Assembly (NCBI GenBank): GCA_039621445.1
Contig: CP154955.1
Span: forward strand, 26,926,029-26,990,028
Source: Euglena gracilis
Taxonomy: Eukaryota; Euglenida; Euglenophyceae; Euglenales
DNA: 64,000 bases
Direction of reading: 5' to 3'
In this document: piece after piece, positions 29,991-40,149 of the stretch
Layout of the letters: each line of letters starts with the position of its first letter
Position numbering within the stretch: the stretch's first letter is position 1
Notes under the pieces: generated by a model
Database searches by the model: none
Told to the model about the DNA's origin: nothing
What the model saw: the letters and a program-made list of their open reading frames with translations, nothing else
Translations under genes and position numbers: made by a program

Positions 29991-31796
29991 ATGCAGAGCA
30001 CAAGCCCCAACCCCAAATTTGATTATGACTTGTTGATGAGTTCATTGACCAAACTTGATGAAGATTGCGGGGATTGGAACGGTTCGAATGAAACAAGTTC
30101 CAATTCCCGACCCCCCGAGCAAGACGAAGGTAATTTGACTCATTTGTCATTGTCAAAAGGCGAAACGCCTTTATTGTTACATGGGGGTAATGAAGCCTCT
30201 TCATCATCACTGTCATTGATTGTGCGGGATGTTGGTGGCAAAATGCCTTCCTCCATCCCGGTTCACCCATCATTGATGCGGCAAGGGGATGAACCCCTTG
30301 CACCTTCACACTTGGTAACTCATGTTACCCATGAACAAAGTGAGGGGTATTTGCCCTTTGCTCTGTTCACACCCAAAAGATTCCCGTTGGAAACACCGGT
30401 GGGCCTTTTGGAATGCAGCTCGGTGGAAACACCGTGTTTTTTCCAACCCCCCACTCAATTACCACCCCCCACACGGTTTCGCGCATTGCCAGGATTACCC
30501 GCGGAAGCTGCGGTTTTCCCTACATTGCCATGGAACCAGATATGCGTCTGGTGGTACCGGAAATCTCTTGTGCCGTTTCCATTGTGGAGGACTACGAGGA
30601 AGATTTGAGGGATAACCTCACCCCCGGTGATGTTTACCGAATTATCGGTCAACTCCCAGCGGATCACCCGCTTAGCAAGCAAGTTTTGCATGTCCACCAA
30701 TGCGTTGCGGAATGCGCAACCAAGCTCAACAAAGTTTTGCAGTTTGATAAGGACAATCAAATGGTTGTCAACACCAAACTGGAATATTGCTGGAATTATT
30801 TGCAGGAAATCGGCAAATATTGCCAACACAATTTTGAAAATGCGGGGAAAGACCTTCAGCATTTTCGAGAAAGTGTTGACAGTATTTTGCGCATCCAACT
30901 TCCACAAAACTTCCAACAAATCGGCGAAATGCTGCAAGAAGCGAAAACGCGGAATGATTCCAAGTTTCTGCATGTGCAAGATGGTATGAGCCATCTTTTT
31001 GCCAAAGTGGAATCCTGTTCAACCGTGCTACTGCAATTGCAGCACCAGTTACAAGCACAAAATGCCACCCCCAAAATGCCAGAAATCGGTAACTTTGTTG
31101 CGATGGGGCATTTTGCCACACTCACTACTTCTTTCCAAGAAGCCCAACAACGGATTTTGCATCTCTGCTCGGAAATAGAGCATTTGAAGCAATTTCAAGC
31201 GAAAGTGCAAGAAAATTTTGTTCCCGTAGGCAAATTCAGCTTTTGGAGGAACGAATTTTACACTTGGAGCAAAAATCCTGCCATTGTGCCGCAAATCAGG
31301 ATGGATTAACCACCCTGCACGCGAAAATCGCGAATTGCGCACAAGGGTTGGATTTCGCGCAACAACAATCACAAACGGACATTGGCGGTATTAATGCCAC
31401 CGTTGTCGGTTTGCAGGAGCATGTTTCCGCACTTTCCAAGCGAATCAGCGACATTAGTGGTATTCAAGCCGCTATTGGGGAGTTGCAAACCTGTTGCACC
31501 TTGTTGTCCACCACAGTAGCGGAAATTCACGCACTTCCCAATATCTCGCGCGCTCGGATATCCGAGTCACCAGAATTTCGCTCGTTTTATAACAAAATGC
31601 TTGGTAACAACAAGGAAACCTTGCAAGCATTTTGCACGAGTTTGATTCAACTTGAGGAATCTGTGAATCGGAATGCTAGATAATTGCAAGATGAGGTTTC
31701 ACGGTGGGATGGACGAATTTCTGCGTTGTTGGAAAAGCCAACCGCGGAAAATTCGCGCACCACCGCGGAAACCCCCACCAAGTCACACCACCAATG
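29991..31796 (+). pseudogene. gag: Family B gag N-terminal and coiled-coil region (B1)
   Basis: The ATG at 29991 begins MQSTSPNPKFDYDLLMSSL. A lost base near 30396 (ACCGG against ACCTGG in B0) moves the rest to the frame open 30413-31309, which holds MEPDMRLVVPEISCAVSIVE and a helical stretch. From about 30890 a long coiled coil follows (IQLPQNFQQIGEMLQEAK ... FQEAQQRILHLCSEIEHL), which B0 lacks. Another frame change near 31245 leads to 31243-31683 (LEQKSCHCAANQDGL, QEHVSALSKRISD) and a TAA at 31681. Helix-rich sequence continues to 31796, where the inversion starts. Confidence 0.7.
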
Positions 31797-32700
31797 TAGG
31801 TGGATCCCCGTCTCATTGGGGTTTCACCTTATTCGCGATTGCGATGGTGCCCTTGAAGTCTCTCTGAGCAACCCGCTGACGCTCGGTGGTATTCCAGGCG
31901 TTTGTGTCAGGGTAATTCTTAAAACCAAACGCGTTTCGCGGACTTTCCGCTCCGTGTGTATCCCGTGCAGGATTTCCCGCACCAAGTGTAAGGTTGGCAG
32001 GATTTTCCTGCGGGATTTGCAAAAAATTTGGTGAACTTCTCCCTGTGGGGCGGGTTTCCCGCCGAAAACCCGACGGGTTGTTCGGTAATCCAGAACCCGT
32101 TGGTGGTTGGTATGATCGCGAATGCGACACATGACCAATACCAGGTGTGGGTTGTTGGCTCATTCCTCCTACAAGGTTGGAATGTTGAATTTTTTGGTGG
32201 AGACTCGGATTTTCGAGCAGGGGGTCAATTTCCTCATCGGAAATGTGTTGCGAAAAGTGAGTTTGTGGTGTGGGCAAATGCAAAGGTGGTACAATTCGCG
32301 TTTTCGCGGGTGGTTGTACCAAATTCGCGGTGGATGTAGGGATTCCTACTCCAGAAATGGTAATTTGAGAGCGCGATTCCGGGACATTTGGAATACCAAC
32401 CGCAGCGCTTACCGCGGTGGGTGGTGGCATAACCGGTACCGGAGTGGACATTTTATCCAAACTCGCGGACAAGTCACGCACCGTTTCTTCCAAATATTCC
32501 ACCAACTGGAGTTGGCCGCAAATACGGTCAACCTCAGTCTCCAAATGCCTAATGCGTTTGCGGTAACGGGAAAAGTCGTCCAAGAGTGGTAACTTTTCAG
32601 AAACCAAGTGTAGGTCTTGGACAAGTTGTCTTTGGGACTCCTCCACATTCCGGAGTTGACCCGCAAGCGCTTTTACTGCATTTGAGACAATTTGCAACAT
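31797..32700 (-). pseudogene. gag: Inverted gag middle segment (B1)
   Basis: On the minus strand, reading from an ATG at about 32699, it encodes MLQIVSNAVKALAGQLRNVE, QLVQDLHLVSEKLPLLDDF, then QLVEYLEETVRDLSASLDKM and the Pro/Thr-rich stretch that B0 carries on the plus strand at 25700-26380. The flanking gag sequence is on the plus strand. The segment ends near the GGATCCCC motif (31802) that in B0 precedes the capsid part. It is therefore an in-place inversion of about 0.9 kb that destroys gag. Confidence 0.85.
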
Positions 32701-33233
32701 GGGGACAAATTTTTCGGGACTGGGAGTACTACTGGGCACTAAAGGGACCCACCCAAGACCCGAATCCCGAGGTAGTCAAGATGGAATTCATCGATTGCCT
32801 ACCGAGGGAGGAGCGAGAACGTGCACGCAATTTGGTGATATGTAATGGCGTATCATTCGGTGACCTGGTTGAGCAATACGCTTCAACCAACTCAAGCTTG
32901 GTCACCAGGATTACCCTGGAGAAGAAATGGCGACAATCCGCGCCATCAGATCGCAAATGGAAATCGATAGACCTTTGGTATGCCAAATGGTTAGCACTTG
33001 CTTCCGAAGTTGATCCCCCCAGCCGCGATGACCGTGGTTACTCCTCCAACCGGCAAAAGGTCGGTTTCAAGATATCTTGTTTGGAGGAGGACACCCCGGC
33101 TTCGAGCAGGGAGGGGGATGAGACCTCGGACGGGGAATTTAAAGAGGCCCGAATGGCGGTGCGCTCATTGAGTTCAATCTATTCCGCCAAAAAGTCCGTT
33201 GCCGGCTATGCGGCCGGTTCGGACTTGGAGTAG
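32701..33233 (+). pseudogene. gag: Family B gag capsid-like part, with deletion (B1)
   Basis: Reads QIFRDWEYYWALKGPTQDPN to LALASEVD and then at 33013 jumps to DDRGYSSNRQKVGFKISCLE, skipping about 0.83 kb that in B2 encodes the rest of capsid, the CCHC knuckle and the Ser/Arg tail. It ends at TAG 33231-33233, the same stop as B2 (51776-51778 region). Confidence 0.75.
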
Positions 33234-33278
33234 GGGAGCCCGAGGTCCGAGGGCACGGACCTCTGGGCTGATGAACAG

Positions 33279-34369
33279 ATGGAGGTAAGACCTGATCAAC
33301 CTTACCCCCCCTGCCCATCCGCCTTCACGGTCAGTACCCGGAATTATTTCGGGTCCCCTACCCCCCACTCCACATTTCCGCTCGGAATGCTGAGCAAAGT
33401 AGGAAAGGGTTCATGGGAGAGCTGGCATGCAAACGTATTTCCGCCAGACCCTTCACTTTGCGTACCACCAATGAAATTACTCGTCCAAGCGGAAATCCGC
33501 ATTCAAAATTTCTCCACTAAAGTTAAAATTTTAATTGACACTGGTTGTCGCATTGCACTGCTTTTCGGTTGGGGTTTATACCGACCCCGCTCTTGGTAAG
33601 CGCCAAGAAACCGATCAAAATTACAACCGCGGATAACACCCCCATGTGTGGTGGTGATTTGGGATGTGTGCTCGAGATACTCTTGCCCATCATTCCGAAG
33701 CATCACTCACAACCCCCACAATTACAACATTTCACCAATATTTGGGGTTACGAGTCCGGAATTCACGGGTCTGACGTAATTTTGGGATACCCATTTTTAC
33801 GCCTGTACCGATTGGTTGTGGATTGCCACTCCCACGGTTTGCGCACAGCACCATCCACTTCACTGACACCCAAACCACCATCAACGTTGGCATCCGCCAT
33901 GATGACCACCACTTTTCCAACACCCTTACCCACAATGACAACACCGTTATCCACCACACCAACAACCGTTTTCCACACCCGGGGTACGGAGAAAGCCTCC
34001 CCCCTGCCCAATGACACACCAGCATGCGTTCCACATGAGGCAGGGCAAGCGAGTAGCGGTACCCCCGCCGTTTCACTGGGTTACAAGACGAAAGCCCAAA
34101 GGCCTGAAGATATATCGGTGTCGAGTAGTCGCCCAGCTACACCACCACTCCGTTTCCCACCAGTTGTGCCGAATCCAGGAACACCTGTACAAGACTCACC
34201 GGGTAATGCCATCGACACCCACTTACACTCACACCCGTCACACCACTACACTTCCTTCCAATGTGTGCACTGCAGGAGAAATTCCAACCAATCGGATTTC
34301 GATTGTGGATGTTTAGTTGAAGATCCGAACACTAATCGCTATTCAGAATACGGAAGCCACACTCAATGA
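33279..34369 (+). pseudogene. pol: Family B retropepsin-type protease (B1)
   Basis: The frame 33279-33599 carries KVKILIDTGCRIALLF (DTG at about 33537-33545). The chain then shifts by one base near 33566 into the frame 33545-34369: FIPTPLLVSAKKPIKITTAD, SDVILGYPFLRLYRLVVDC (second conserved block), then a Thr/Pro/Ser-rich linker and the Cys motif FQCVHCRRNSNQSDFDCGC. The loop DTG plus ILGYPFL with ~75 residues between them is typical of Ty3/gypsy proteases. B2 has the same shift. Confidence 0.75.
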
Positions 34370-35177
34370 TATACTTGGTTGTAGCCCGCAATGCGCGGAA
34401 ATACACCGAGTACTCAAACAACGCGGATTAACCTCGTTGTTTGGAAACGCGAAAAGAGTTATGCCTAATCACCATCCAGAGTACACTTGGTATGAATTTG
34501 ATGCGGAATGGGGAAAACCCCAACCTGTCCAAACTCCCTTGGGATTACCCCTTGAGGTAGTGGAAGACATCTCTCATGTTTGTGGATCCATTCATTGTGT
34601 TTCTTCACTCCAACCCGGAAATCGGGTGCATGAATACGCGAAAAGCGTATGGAATGCTTTCAATTTTGGTCAATATCGCATTTTGGAACGATGGTTTTCC
34701 AAAATCTCGACATTGGCTGATTCTTTTGATTTGGCATTGGAAATCGGTGCCTTTTCATCCAATGCACATGCCCGTTTGCCACGTCATTGGTCACAACACT
34801 CCAAAGCATTTGATAAATTTTGGGGTGATACGGTGTTATGGATGCACCCTCCCCCAAAACTTATCGAATGTGCGATTGAGAAAATTCTACGGGATGAAGC
34901 CCGTGGAGTTATTCTCATACCCATCATTTCGGAAGCGGAATGGTTCACCCAACTATCGTATGTGTGTTTTCATTGGTGGGATTTGCCCACTAATGTACCG
35001 ATTTTTAAAGATTTTTGTGGTAAAATATTACCACCCTTGCAAGAAATCATTTTTCGCGTATGTTTCTTCGATGCATTCGGAATGTCCGAATTCGCGGTGC
35101 CGAGGAAGCTCGGTAGCCCCAGGGATACCCTGGTGGTTTCCGCAGTCATCGAGAGTGCAGGTCAGCATCCTAAGTGA
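34317..35177 (+). CDS. pol: Dam-like methyltransferase-type domain of family B pol (B1)
   Basis: 286 codons open, ending at TGA 35175-35177. The N-terminal part has CSPQCAEIHRVLKQRGLTSLF. The domain core is WNAFNFGQYRILERWFSKIS, LALEIGAFSSNAHARLPRHW, KAFDKFWGDTVLWMHPPPKL (HPPP at 34845-34856) and EARGVILIPIISEAEW. The order and spacing match the family A domain (DAF ... W ... NPPF ... VLVVP). HPPP instead of NPPF/DPPY may mean catalysis is lost while the fold is kept. In B2 the same frame reads straight into RT; here one base (TGA in place of TCA at 35175) separates them. Confidence 0.7.
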   Translation: MKIRTLIAIQNTEATLNDILGCSPQCAEIHRVLKQRGLTSLFGNAKRVMPNHHPEYTWYEFDAEWGKPQPVQTPLGLPLEVVEDISHVCGSIHCVSSLQPGNRVHEYAKSVWNAFNFGQYRILERWFSKISTLADSFDLALEIGAFSSNAHARLPRHWSQHSKAFDKFWGDTVLWMHPPPKLIECAIEKILRDEARGVILIPIISEAEWFTQLSYVCFHWWDLPTNVPIFKDFCGKILPPLQEIIFRVCFFDAFGMSEFAVPRKLGSPRDTLVVSAVIESAGQHPK

Positions 35178-35216
35178 GCTGAATTCTGCTCGCGGATCAC
35201 CCGCGAATTTCACGGG

Positions 35217-36431
35217 GTGCTGGAAAATCCAGTATACGCGTGCGACATCGACCCCGCGATACGCGGTCCGTTCGGTATTTGTAAAATCGAGCTTAAGGAT
35301 GGAGCCAAACCAGTGCACCGGAAATTTTTTCGTTGGTCGGGAGAACGCGAACAAGCTCTCAATGAAATGATCGAGAAGCTTATTCAGCGCAAGTGGATCG
35401 TACCCTCGAAAAGCGAGTGGACATCCCAGGCATTTGTTGTTCCTAAACCCCCAGACCCCTCAGGTCAGAAGAAATGGAGACTCGTGTACCTGAACTCCCA
35501 AACAAGGGATGATCCCTTCCCGCTCCCCCTGATCGAGGATTTGATCACCAAACAATCGGAAAACCGGTTGTGGTCAATTTTCGATCTGGAGGACGGTTTT
35601 CACCAAACGCACTTGCACCCTGACTCACAACCATACACGGCATTCGTGACATCCAGGGGTGTGTACCAGTGGACGGTACTTCCCATGGGTGTTAAGAAAG
35701 GCCCAGCCATGTTTCAACACTTGATACAATGGGTTTTACGCGATTTACCGTTTGCCATTGTGTACATTGATGATGTGCTGGTGGGAACACGACCACCAAC
35801 CGCAAAATCGAGCGAGGATATCCTCGTCAAACACTTCCTCCATGTTTGCGCGGTATTAGCCGCTTTTCAAAAACATGTGCTTTTCGCGAAAGGCGCGAAA
35901 ATGCATTTGTTTCGGATTCTTGTAAAATTTTGCGGTCACATCCTCAGCAATGGACAGTGGAAAGCCGCTCCGAGTAAACTCGAAGCCATTAAGAAATGGA
36001 CCCCTGAGGTAATCAAAACGATTACACACCTCAAAGGATTTTTGGGATTAGCCCAATATTACGCGATTTATATGAATGACTTCGCGAAAATCGCGGTGCC
36101 CCTCACAAAACAGCTCAAAAACCGGGCTGTTGACAACACCAAAGTCATTTGGGATGACCAAATGCGCGAGGCCCTTGAGAAAATCAAGGTTTTGCTTTTG
36201 GAGAATGTTGTCCTCGAAATCGCGGACCCATACAAACCATACGTACTGGAAGTCGACAGCAGCGATTACGCTGTTGGCGGAGTTCTTAGCCAGCATAATG
36301 CGGCGAATGAGCTCCTACCTGTGGCTTTCTTCAGCAGAAAGTTACAGGGCGACGATGGAAAGGGTCAAGTCAAATGGAGTATACGCGAGAAGGAAACCTG
36401 CTTATACTCCAGAAATTTCGAAGCTGGGTAG
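35217..36431 (+). CDS. pol: Family B reverse transcriptase (B1)
   Basis: 404 codons open. It covers IDPAIRGPFGIC, SEWTSQAFVVPKPP, WRLVYLNSQT, LPLIEDLI, WSIFDLEDGFHQTHL (catalytic Asp), FVTSRGVYQWTVLPMGVKKG, and the intact box VYIDDVLVGT with YIDD at 35763-35774. The thumb ITHLKGFLGLAQYYAIYM and the start of RNase H (VLEVDSSDYAVGGVLSQ, VAFFSRKL) follow. It ends after REKET because a base change puts the remainder in the frame open at 36374. All RT catalytic residues are present, unlike family A. Confidence 0.9.
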   Translation: MLENPVYACDIDPAIRGPFGICKIELKDGAKPVHRKFFRWSGEREQALNEMIEKLIQRKWIVPSKSEWTSQAFVVPKPPDPSGQKKWRLVYLNSQTRDDPFPLPLIEDLITKQSENRLWSIFDLEDGFHQTHLHPDSQPYTAFVTSRGVYQWTVLPMGVKKGPAMFQHLIQWVLRDLPFAIVYIDDVLVGTRPPTAKSSEDILVKHFLHVCAVLAAFQKHVLFAKGAKMHLFRILVKFCGHILSNGQWKAAPSKLEAIKKWTPEVIKTITHLKGFLGLAQYYAIYMNDFAKIAVPLTKQLKNRAVDNTKVIWDDQMREALEKIKVLLLENVVLEIADPYKPYVLEVDSSDYAVGGVLSQHNAANELLPVAFFSRKLQGDDGKGQVKWSIREKETCLYSRNFEAG

Positions 36432-36780
36432 CCAGCAGCCTCGTCCAGATCCTCGTCAAGACCGACCATGAGAGTCTCCAACACTGGTACACCGAGGATT
36501 TGAACAAGGCCATGTCATCGGTCGGAAGGCGATGCAGATGGCATGAATTCTTGAGTCAATTCAACGTTGTGGTTATTTATACCCCTGGTCACACACAAAA
36601 AGTAGCGGATCCGCTCATTCGGGCCCCTTGGTATTACCCTGGGAACCCTGACGAGGGATACGCGACTTTTCACGGAAGTCAGGAAGCTGACGAATACGCA
36701 CGTCGAAACGACGCTGCGGACAATCTTTTGGATTCTTTTCCCATTTCACAACTATTCCTGGTCGCACCAGTGCGCGGAAG
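36374..36780 (+). pseudogene. pol: Family B RNase H C-terminal part (B1)
   Basis: Frame-shifted from RT, it reads LLILQKFRSWVASSLVQILV, KTDHESLQHWYTEDLN, RCRWHEFLSQFNVVVIYTPG and KVADPLIRAPW. With DSS and REKET upstream, the four acidic positions of RNase H are present (VADP replaces the more usual ADAL). The one-base shift lies between 36374 and 36431 and is shared by B2. Confidence 0.8.
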
Positions 36781-37873
36781 GCGCCAACGTGGAAGCACGT
36801 CCGGACCCCGGCATATTACATGCACGGAGTCCCCTTCCCCACTGTTCTTTCGCGAATGGGATTATAGTCGTGATCCGGTGTATGACACCATTGGCACCAG
36901 ACTTCGTAATGGCGAAGTGCTGGACAATTACACCCTTTCACCTTTACGGTTGGTTTTTCGCAATAAATCGGGTTACAAATATTGTATTCCCCGGGACCTG
37001 GTTGATAATGTGATTTTGTGTTATCACAACCATGGTCACCCTGGGGCCCCCAAACTTCTTTCGTTGGTGGGCCGCAGGTATTTCACAACCCTGAGCGAGA
37101 AAGCGCTTTACTCACGCTGTTTGCGAATAGCACAACGGTGTCAAATTTGTCAAGCGGTAAAACACCGCAGAAGTACCCCCCCTGGTACGATGGATTTCTT
37201 CCCCGTACCCCCTGACATTTTTACATCCCTCTGCATGGATTTTCTGCAATTAGAACCGTGCAAAGGAACGGACGACAAAATTTACGATTACGTTTTTGTT
37301 GTCGTCTGCAGGCTGAGTGGGTACATTGTAGCCATTCCATGCCAGAAGTCAGGGTTGACTGCCCAAACTTTGGCAACTATATTTTTGGAGAAATGCATTT
37401 GCTTATTGGGTTTACCGAATGAAATCGTGAGTGATCAAGACCATTTGATTTCTTCAAGTTTTTTCACCACTTTTTGCAGTTTACGCGGAATCGAGCAACA
37501 TTTTTCCATTATATACCGACCCAAAGGCAATGGTAGAGCCGAGGCAGCCGTGAAATCCGTCGTGAATATGCTTCGCCTTTCACTGGCTGACTCGCGCAGC
37601 AACTAGATATCAGTTCTACCATGGTCTTTGTTTAATATCAATACCCTACCAGGGTTGGTTTTGCCGCACTCCCGCTATAAATTAGTCTTCGGACGGGACC
37701 CTCCGGCAATAGGGGATGTCCCTTCGGAGAGACCCGCCCGAACGAGTGTCAGTTGCGAGACCTGGTTTGCGGAAGTAGAAAATCTACGTTCTGCAGTCCA
37801 GAAGCGCGTGACTGATATTCATGCAACCAAACGGAAATCGTTTTTTGCAGAATTTCAAGTCACCTGTATATAG
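36781..37873 (+). pseudogene. pol: Family B integrase (B1)
   Basis: In the same frame as the RNase H part. It has the HHCC finger (CYHNHGHPGAPK with CQICQ), and catalytic acids D in MDFLQLEPCKG, D in VSDQDHLISSS and E in KGNGRAEAAVKSVV. A TAG at 37604-37606 interrupts it; B2 reads TGG there, so this is private to B1. It continues as SRYKLVFGRDPPAIGD and a helical region to 37873, then shifts into the chromodomain frame. Confidence 0.85.
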
Positions 37874-38312
37874 TCCCGGTGACCGCGTGTGGGTGCGGAA
37901 TAGCCGAACTCGCATGCAGTCTTCCAAGCTGGACCCCCTCTGGCTCGGCCCCTGTGAAATCCTAGAAAGACTAGGTACCAGCGGGCGTTACAAGGTTGCA
38001 TTACCGAATGGTGTTGAGGACGTTCATATGGACGACTTCGAACCATACCTGTCGCCACCGGATGGGAAACCCATCCCGTGTTTGCACTTCAAACCCCGTT
38101 CCAGATTACCTGAGACGGATGATTTTGGAGTCGACAAAATCATCGATCACAAAATCGACAAAGGTATGCACCTTTGGAAGGTCCGCTGGAAAGGGTATGG
38201 GGCCGAGGAGGACACTTGGGAACCAGCAACCAGTTTTGTTGGGTATTCCCAACAAGATTGGAAGCTGTGGAACAAGCAGCATAAAATTGATGTTTCCATG
38301 ACAAGTTTTTGA
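37821..38312 (+). CDS. pol: Family B integrase C-terminus with chromodomain (B1)
   Basis: 163 codons. SPGDRVWVRNSRTRMQSSK, then WLGPCEILERLGTSGRYKVA (GPY/F-like module), then a chromodomain KIIDHKIDKGMHLWKVRWKG with EEDTWEPATSF. It ends at TGA 38310-38312. Chromodomains at this position define chromoviruses and are thought to guide integration to marked chromatin. Confidence 0.85.
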   Translation: MQPNGNRFLQNFKSPVYSPGDRVWVRNSRTRMQSSKLDPLWLGPCEILERLGTSGRYKVALPNGVEDVHMDDFEPYLSPPDGKPIPCLHFKPRSRLPETDDFGVDKIIDHKIDKGMHLWKVRWKGYGAEEDTWEPATSFVGYSQQDWKLWNKQHKIDVSMTSF

Positions 38313-38471
38313 GAACGCATGGGAAACCCACGTTGTTTTCTCTTCCTTTTATCATTAATTCTTATCATTCTTTCTTTCCACAGACTCTTTAGCAAATAAT
38401 ACTCAAGCGGTTACCCTTACACACCTTACAACCAACAACCCAAACATCCCACCGTACCGACCCCGGGCGGT
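38313..38471 (+). promoter_or_regulatory. Putative 3' splice acceptor upstream of ORF-X (B1)
   Basis: A pyrimidine-rich stretch ends TTTCTTTCCACAG at 38371-38383, a textbook acceptor, 88 bases before the ORF-X ATG at 38472. B2 has TTTCTTTCCGCAG at the same place. A spliced subgenomic RNA could express ORF-X, as env genes are in some retroelements. No donor can be assigned by eye. Confidence 0.35.
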
Positions 38472-40140
38472 ATCATGCTGCCCGGTGGAAGGAGCCAGGC
38501 GGAGGACCGCCTTACCACCCCACCACTCACCCTCAACCCGACCAGTATGCGTACCGATACGGTACACAGCCACCTGCACGGACTGCGGCCCAGGGAAGCC
38601 CTGAAGCCAGCAGCAGTAGCAGGATGACCCAGATGCCTACGGAAGCGCGGCCATCTCAGCCATCAGGCTCTCGTCGCCTCCCACCGTATGCGGGCATGAT
38701 GATCCACCGCACGGCGGAGACGATGAGCCGGGTTATGCGTATGAACGCAAACCCGGCACCAGACCAACTCACCCAGGCATTGTGGGAGGACCACTGCCGT
38801 AAAATTTTGACCATCGCGAATACCCCTCCAGCCCTGTGGTGTATGTGCGCCCAGGCGACGATGACCGGTCTGGTGTATTACACCGACCCGGACGCGTCGG
38901 GATTCGCGGCGGACATTACCATGCGTGACCTGGGCGTGGAAGTCCCGCCACAGGTAGCACGGCAGGTACCACCAGTTGGCACTTACACCGCACATTTTCG
39001 TGCTCACTCCCCCGGATTACCCGAGGAAGAGACAGTGGAAGCACCTGTCCGGAGTGAACACCCACGCGTGAAAGAAAGTATTTTTCGATCCCCCGAGCGC
39101 ATGCCCCGGCGGGATTATCCTGCGCAGGAGCCTGTGTCTCAGTTCACCGTCTCTGGGGATTACCCCCAGGAGGCGCCAATGCCACGGGATCAGTACGTGT
39201 ATCCACCTCAACCCCACCCAACCATACCTGACCCTATGCCACGACGTCCTGCGGAGGGAAACCCTCCCCCGACGTCTGACACGGCCCGAAGCGCTCGTCC
39301 GCGGGAAGCCGCGGCAGCGCCTCGTGCGGCACCAGTTCCCCCGGCACGGGATGAACCCGTTAACCCGTGGACTGGCCGGCCGTTCGAGACTGAGGAGGAG
39401 CGTCAACAGTATGAATATGCTGTGACAATCCAACGACAAATAGCACGTCGTCCCCCTGTTTCCGCTGGCCAGGGATACCCTGCCCGGGCGGAAATGACAC
39501 GGGAAGAGCGCCAGCAGTATGATGCTGCTGTGTCGGCTCTCACAGGAGTACCAGCTCCATCACGGTCAAGTCAACCAGCGCGACAGCAGGACGTTGCTGT
39601 GGCGGAAGCGCCTCCAGCACGGCCCACAAGCTCTGCCGCCGGCAAGCGTGACCGCGGCCCAGAACATCTGACGCCGCAGCCACAGCGCCGCTCGCCGAGG
39701 TCGGAAAATCCGCCCGCGGCGATGCACGTCGACGCTGAGGAGGAAGCTCCGCCAGCGCCAGACGTGACGGCAGAACGGGCACGTCGGGAAACCCGACCAT
39801 CCCCAGTCGCACCAGTTTACTCGAATCGTGGTGACGCTGAGCAGGAATCTGCTCGAACGCCAAGCACGGAATCCGTGACTTACCCTGTGTTTACGCCAGA
39901 AGACCCAGAATACTGGGATTACTGGCAACATTCGAATGGCTTTCTATCACAAAGGGTAAGGGTAAAGGTAAGGGCAAGGGTAAGGGGAAAGGAAAAGGCC
40001 AGGAGAAAGGTGGGAAAGCCCCACCTGGCAAAGGCGGAAAAGCCGCTTGGCCAACTCCAGGCAAAGGCGGAAAATCTGCCGGACCCCCAGCAGGCAGGGG
40101 CGGAAACGCCGCCGAACCTTCGAAAACGAAGGACTGTGAC
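38472..40140 (+). pseudogene. ORF-X N-terminal region (B1): Pro/Ala/Arg-rich
   Basis: In B2 the frame opens at an ATG (57024; MLPGGREPGGGPP); here one G is missing at about 38490, so the ATG frame is lost and the main frame is open from 38624. About 440 residues rich in P, A, R, E, with a short structured part (ETMSRVMRMNANPAPDQLTQ, WCMCAQATMTGLVYYTDPD) and a duplicated EERQQY(E/D)xAV motif. It ends in an overlap with the next frame around a Lys/Arg-rich tract. GGGAAAG at 39985-39991 is in the phase needed for a -1 shift into ORF-X C-terminal frame. No known family is recognised. Confidence 0.55.
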
Positions 40141-40149
40141 GTTGCCTCA

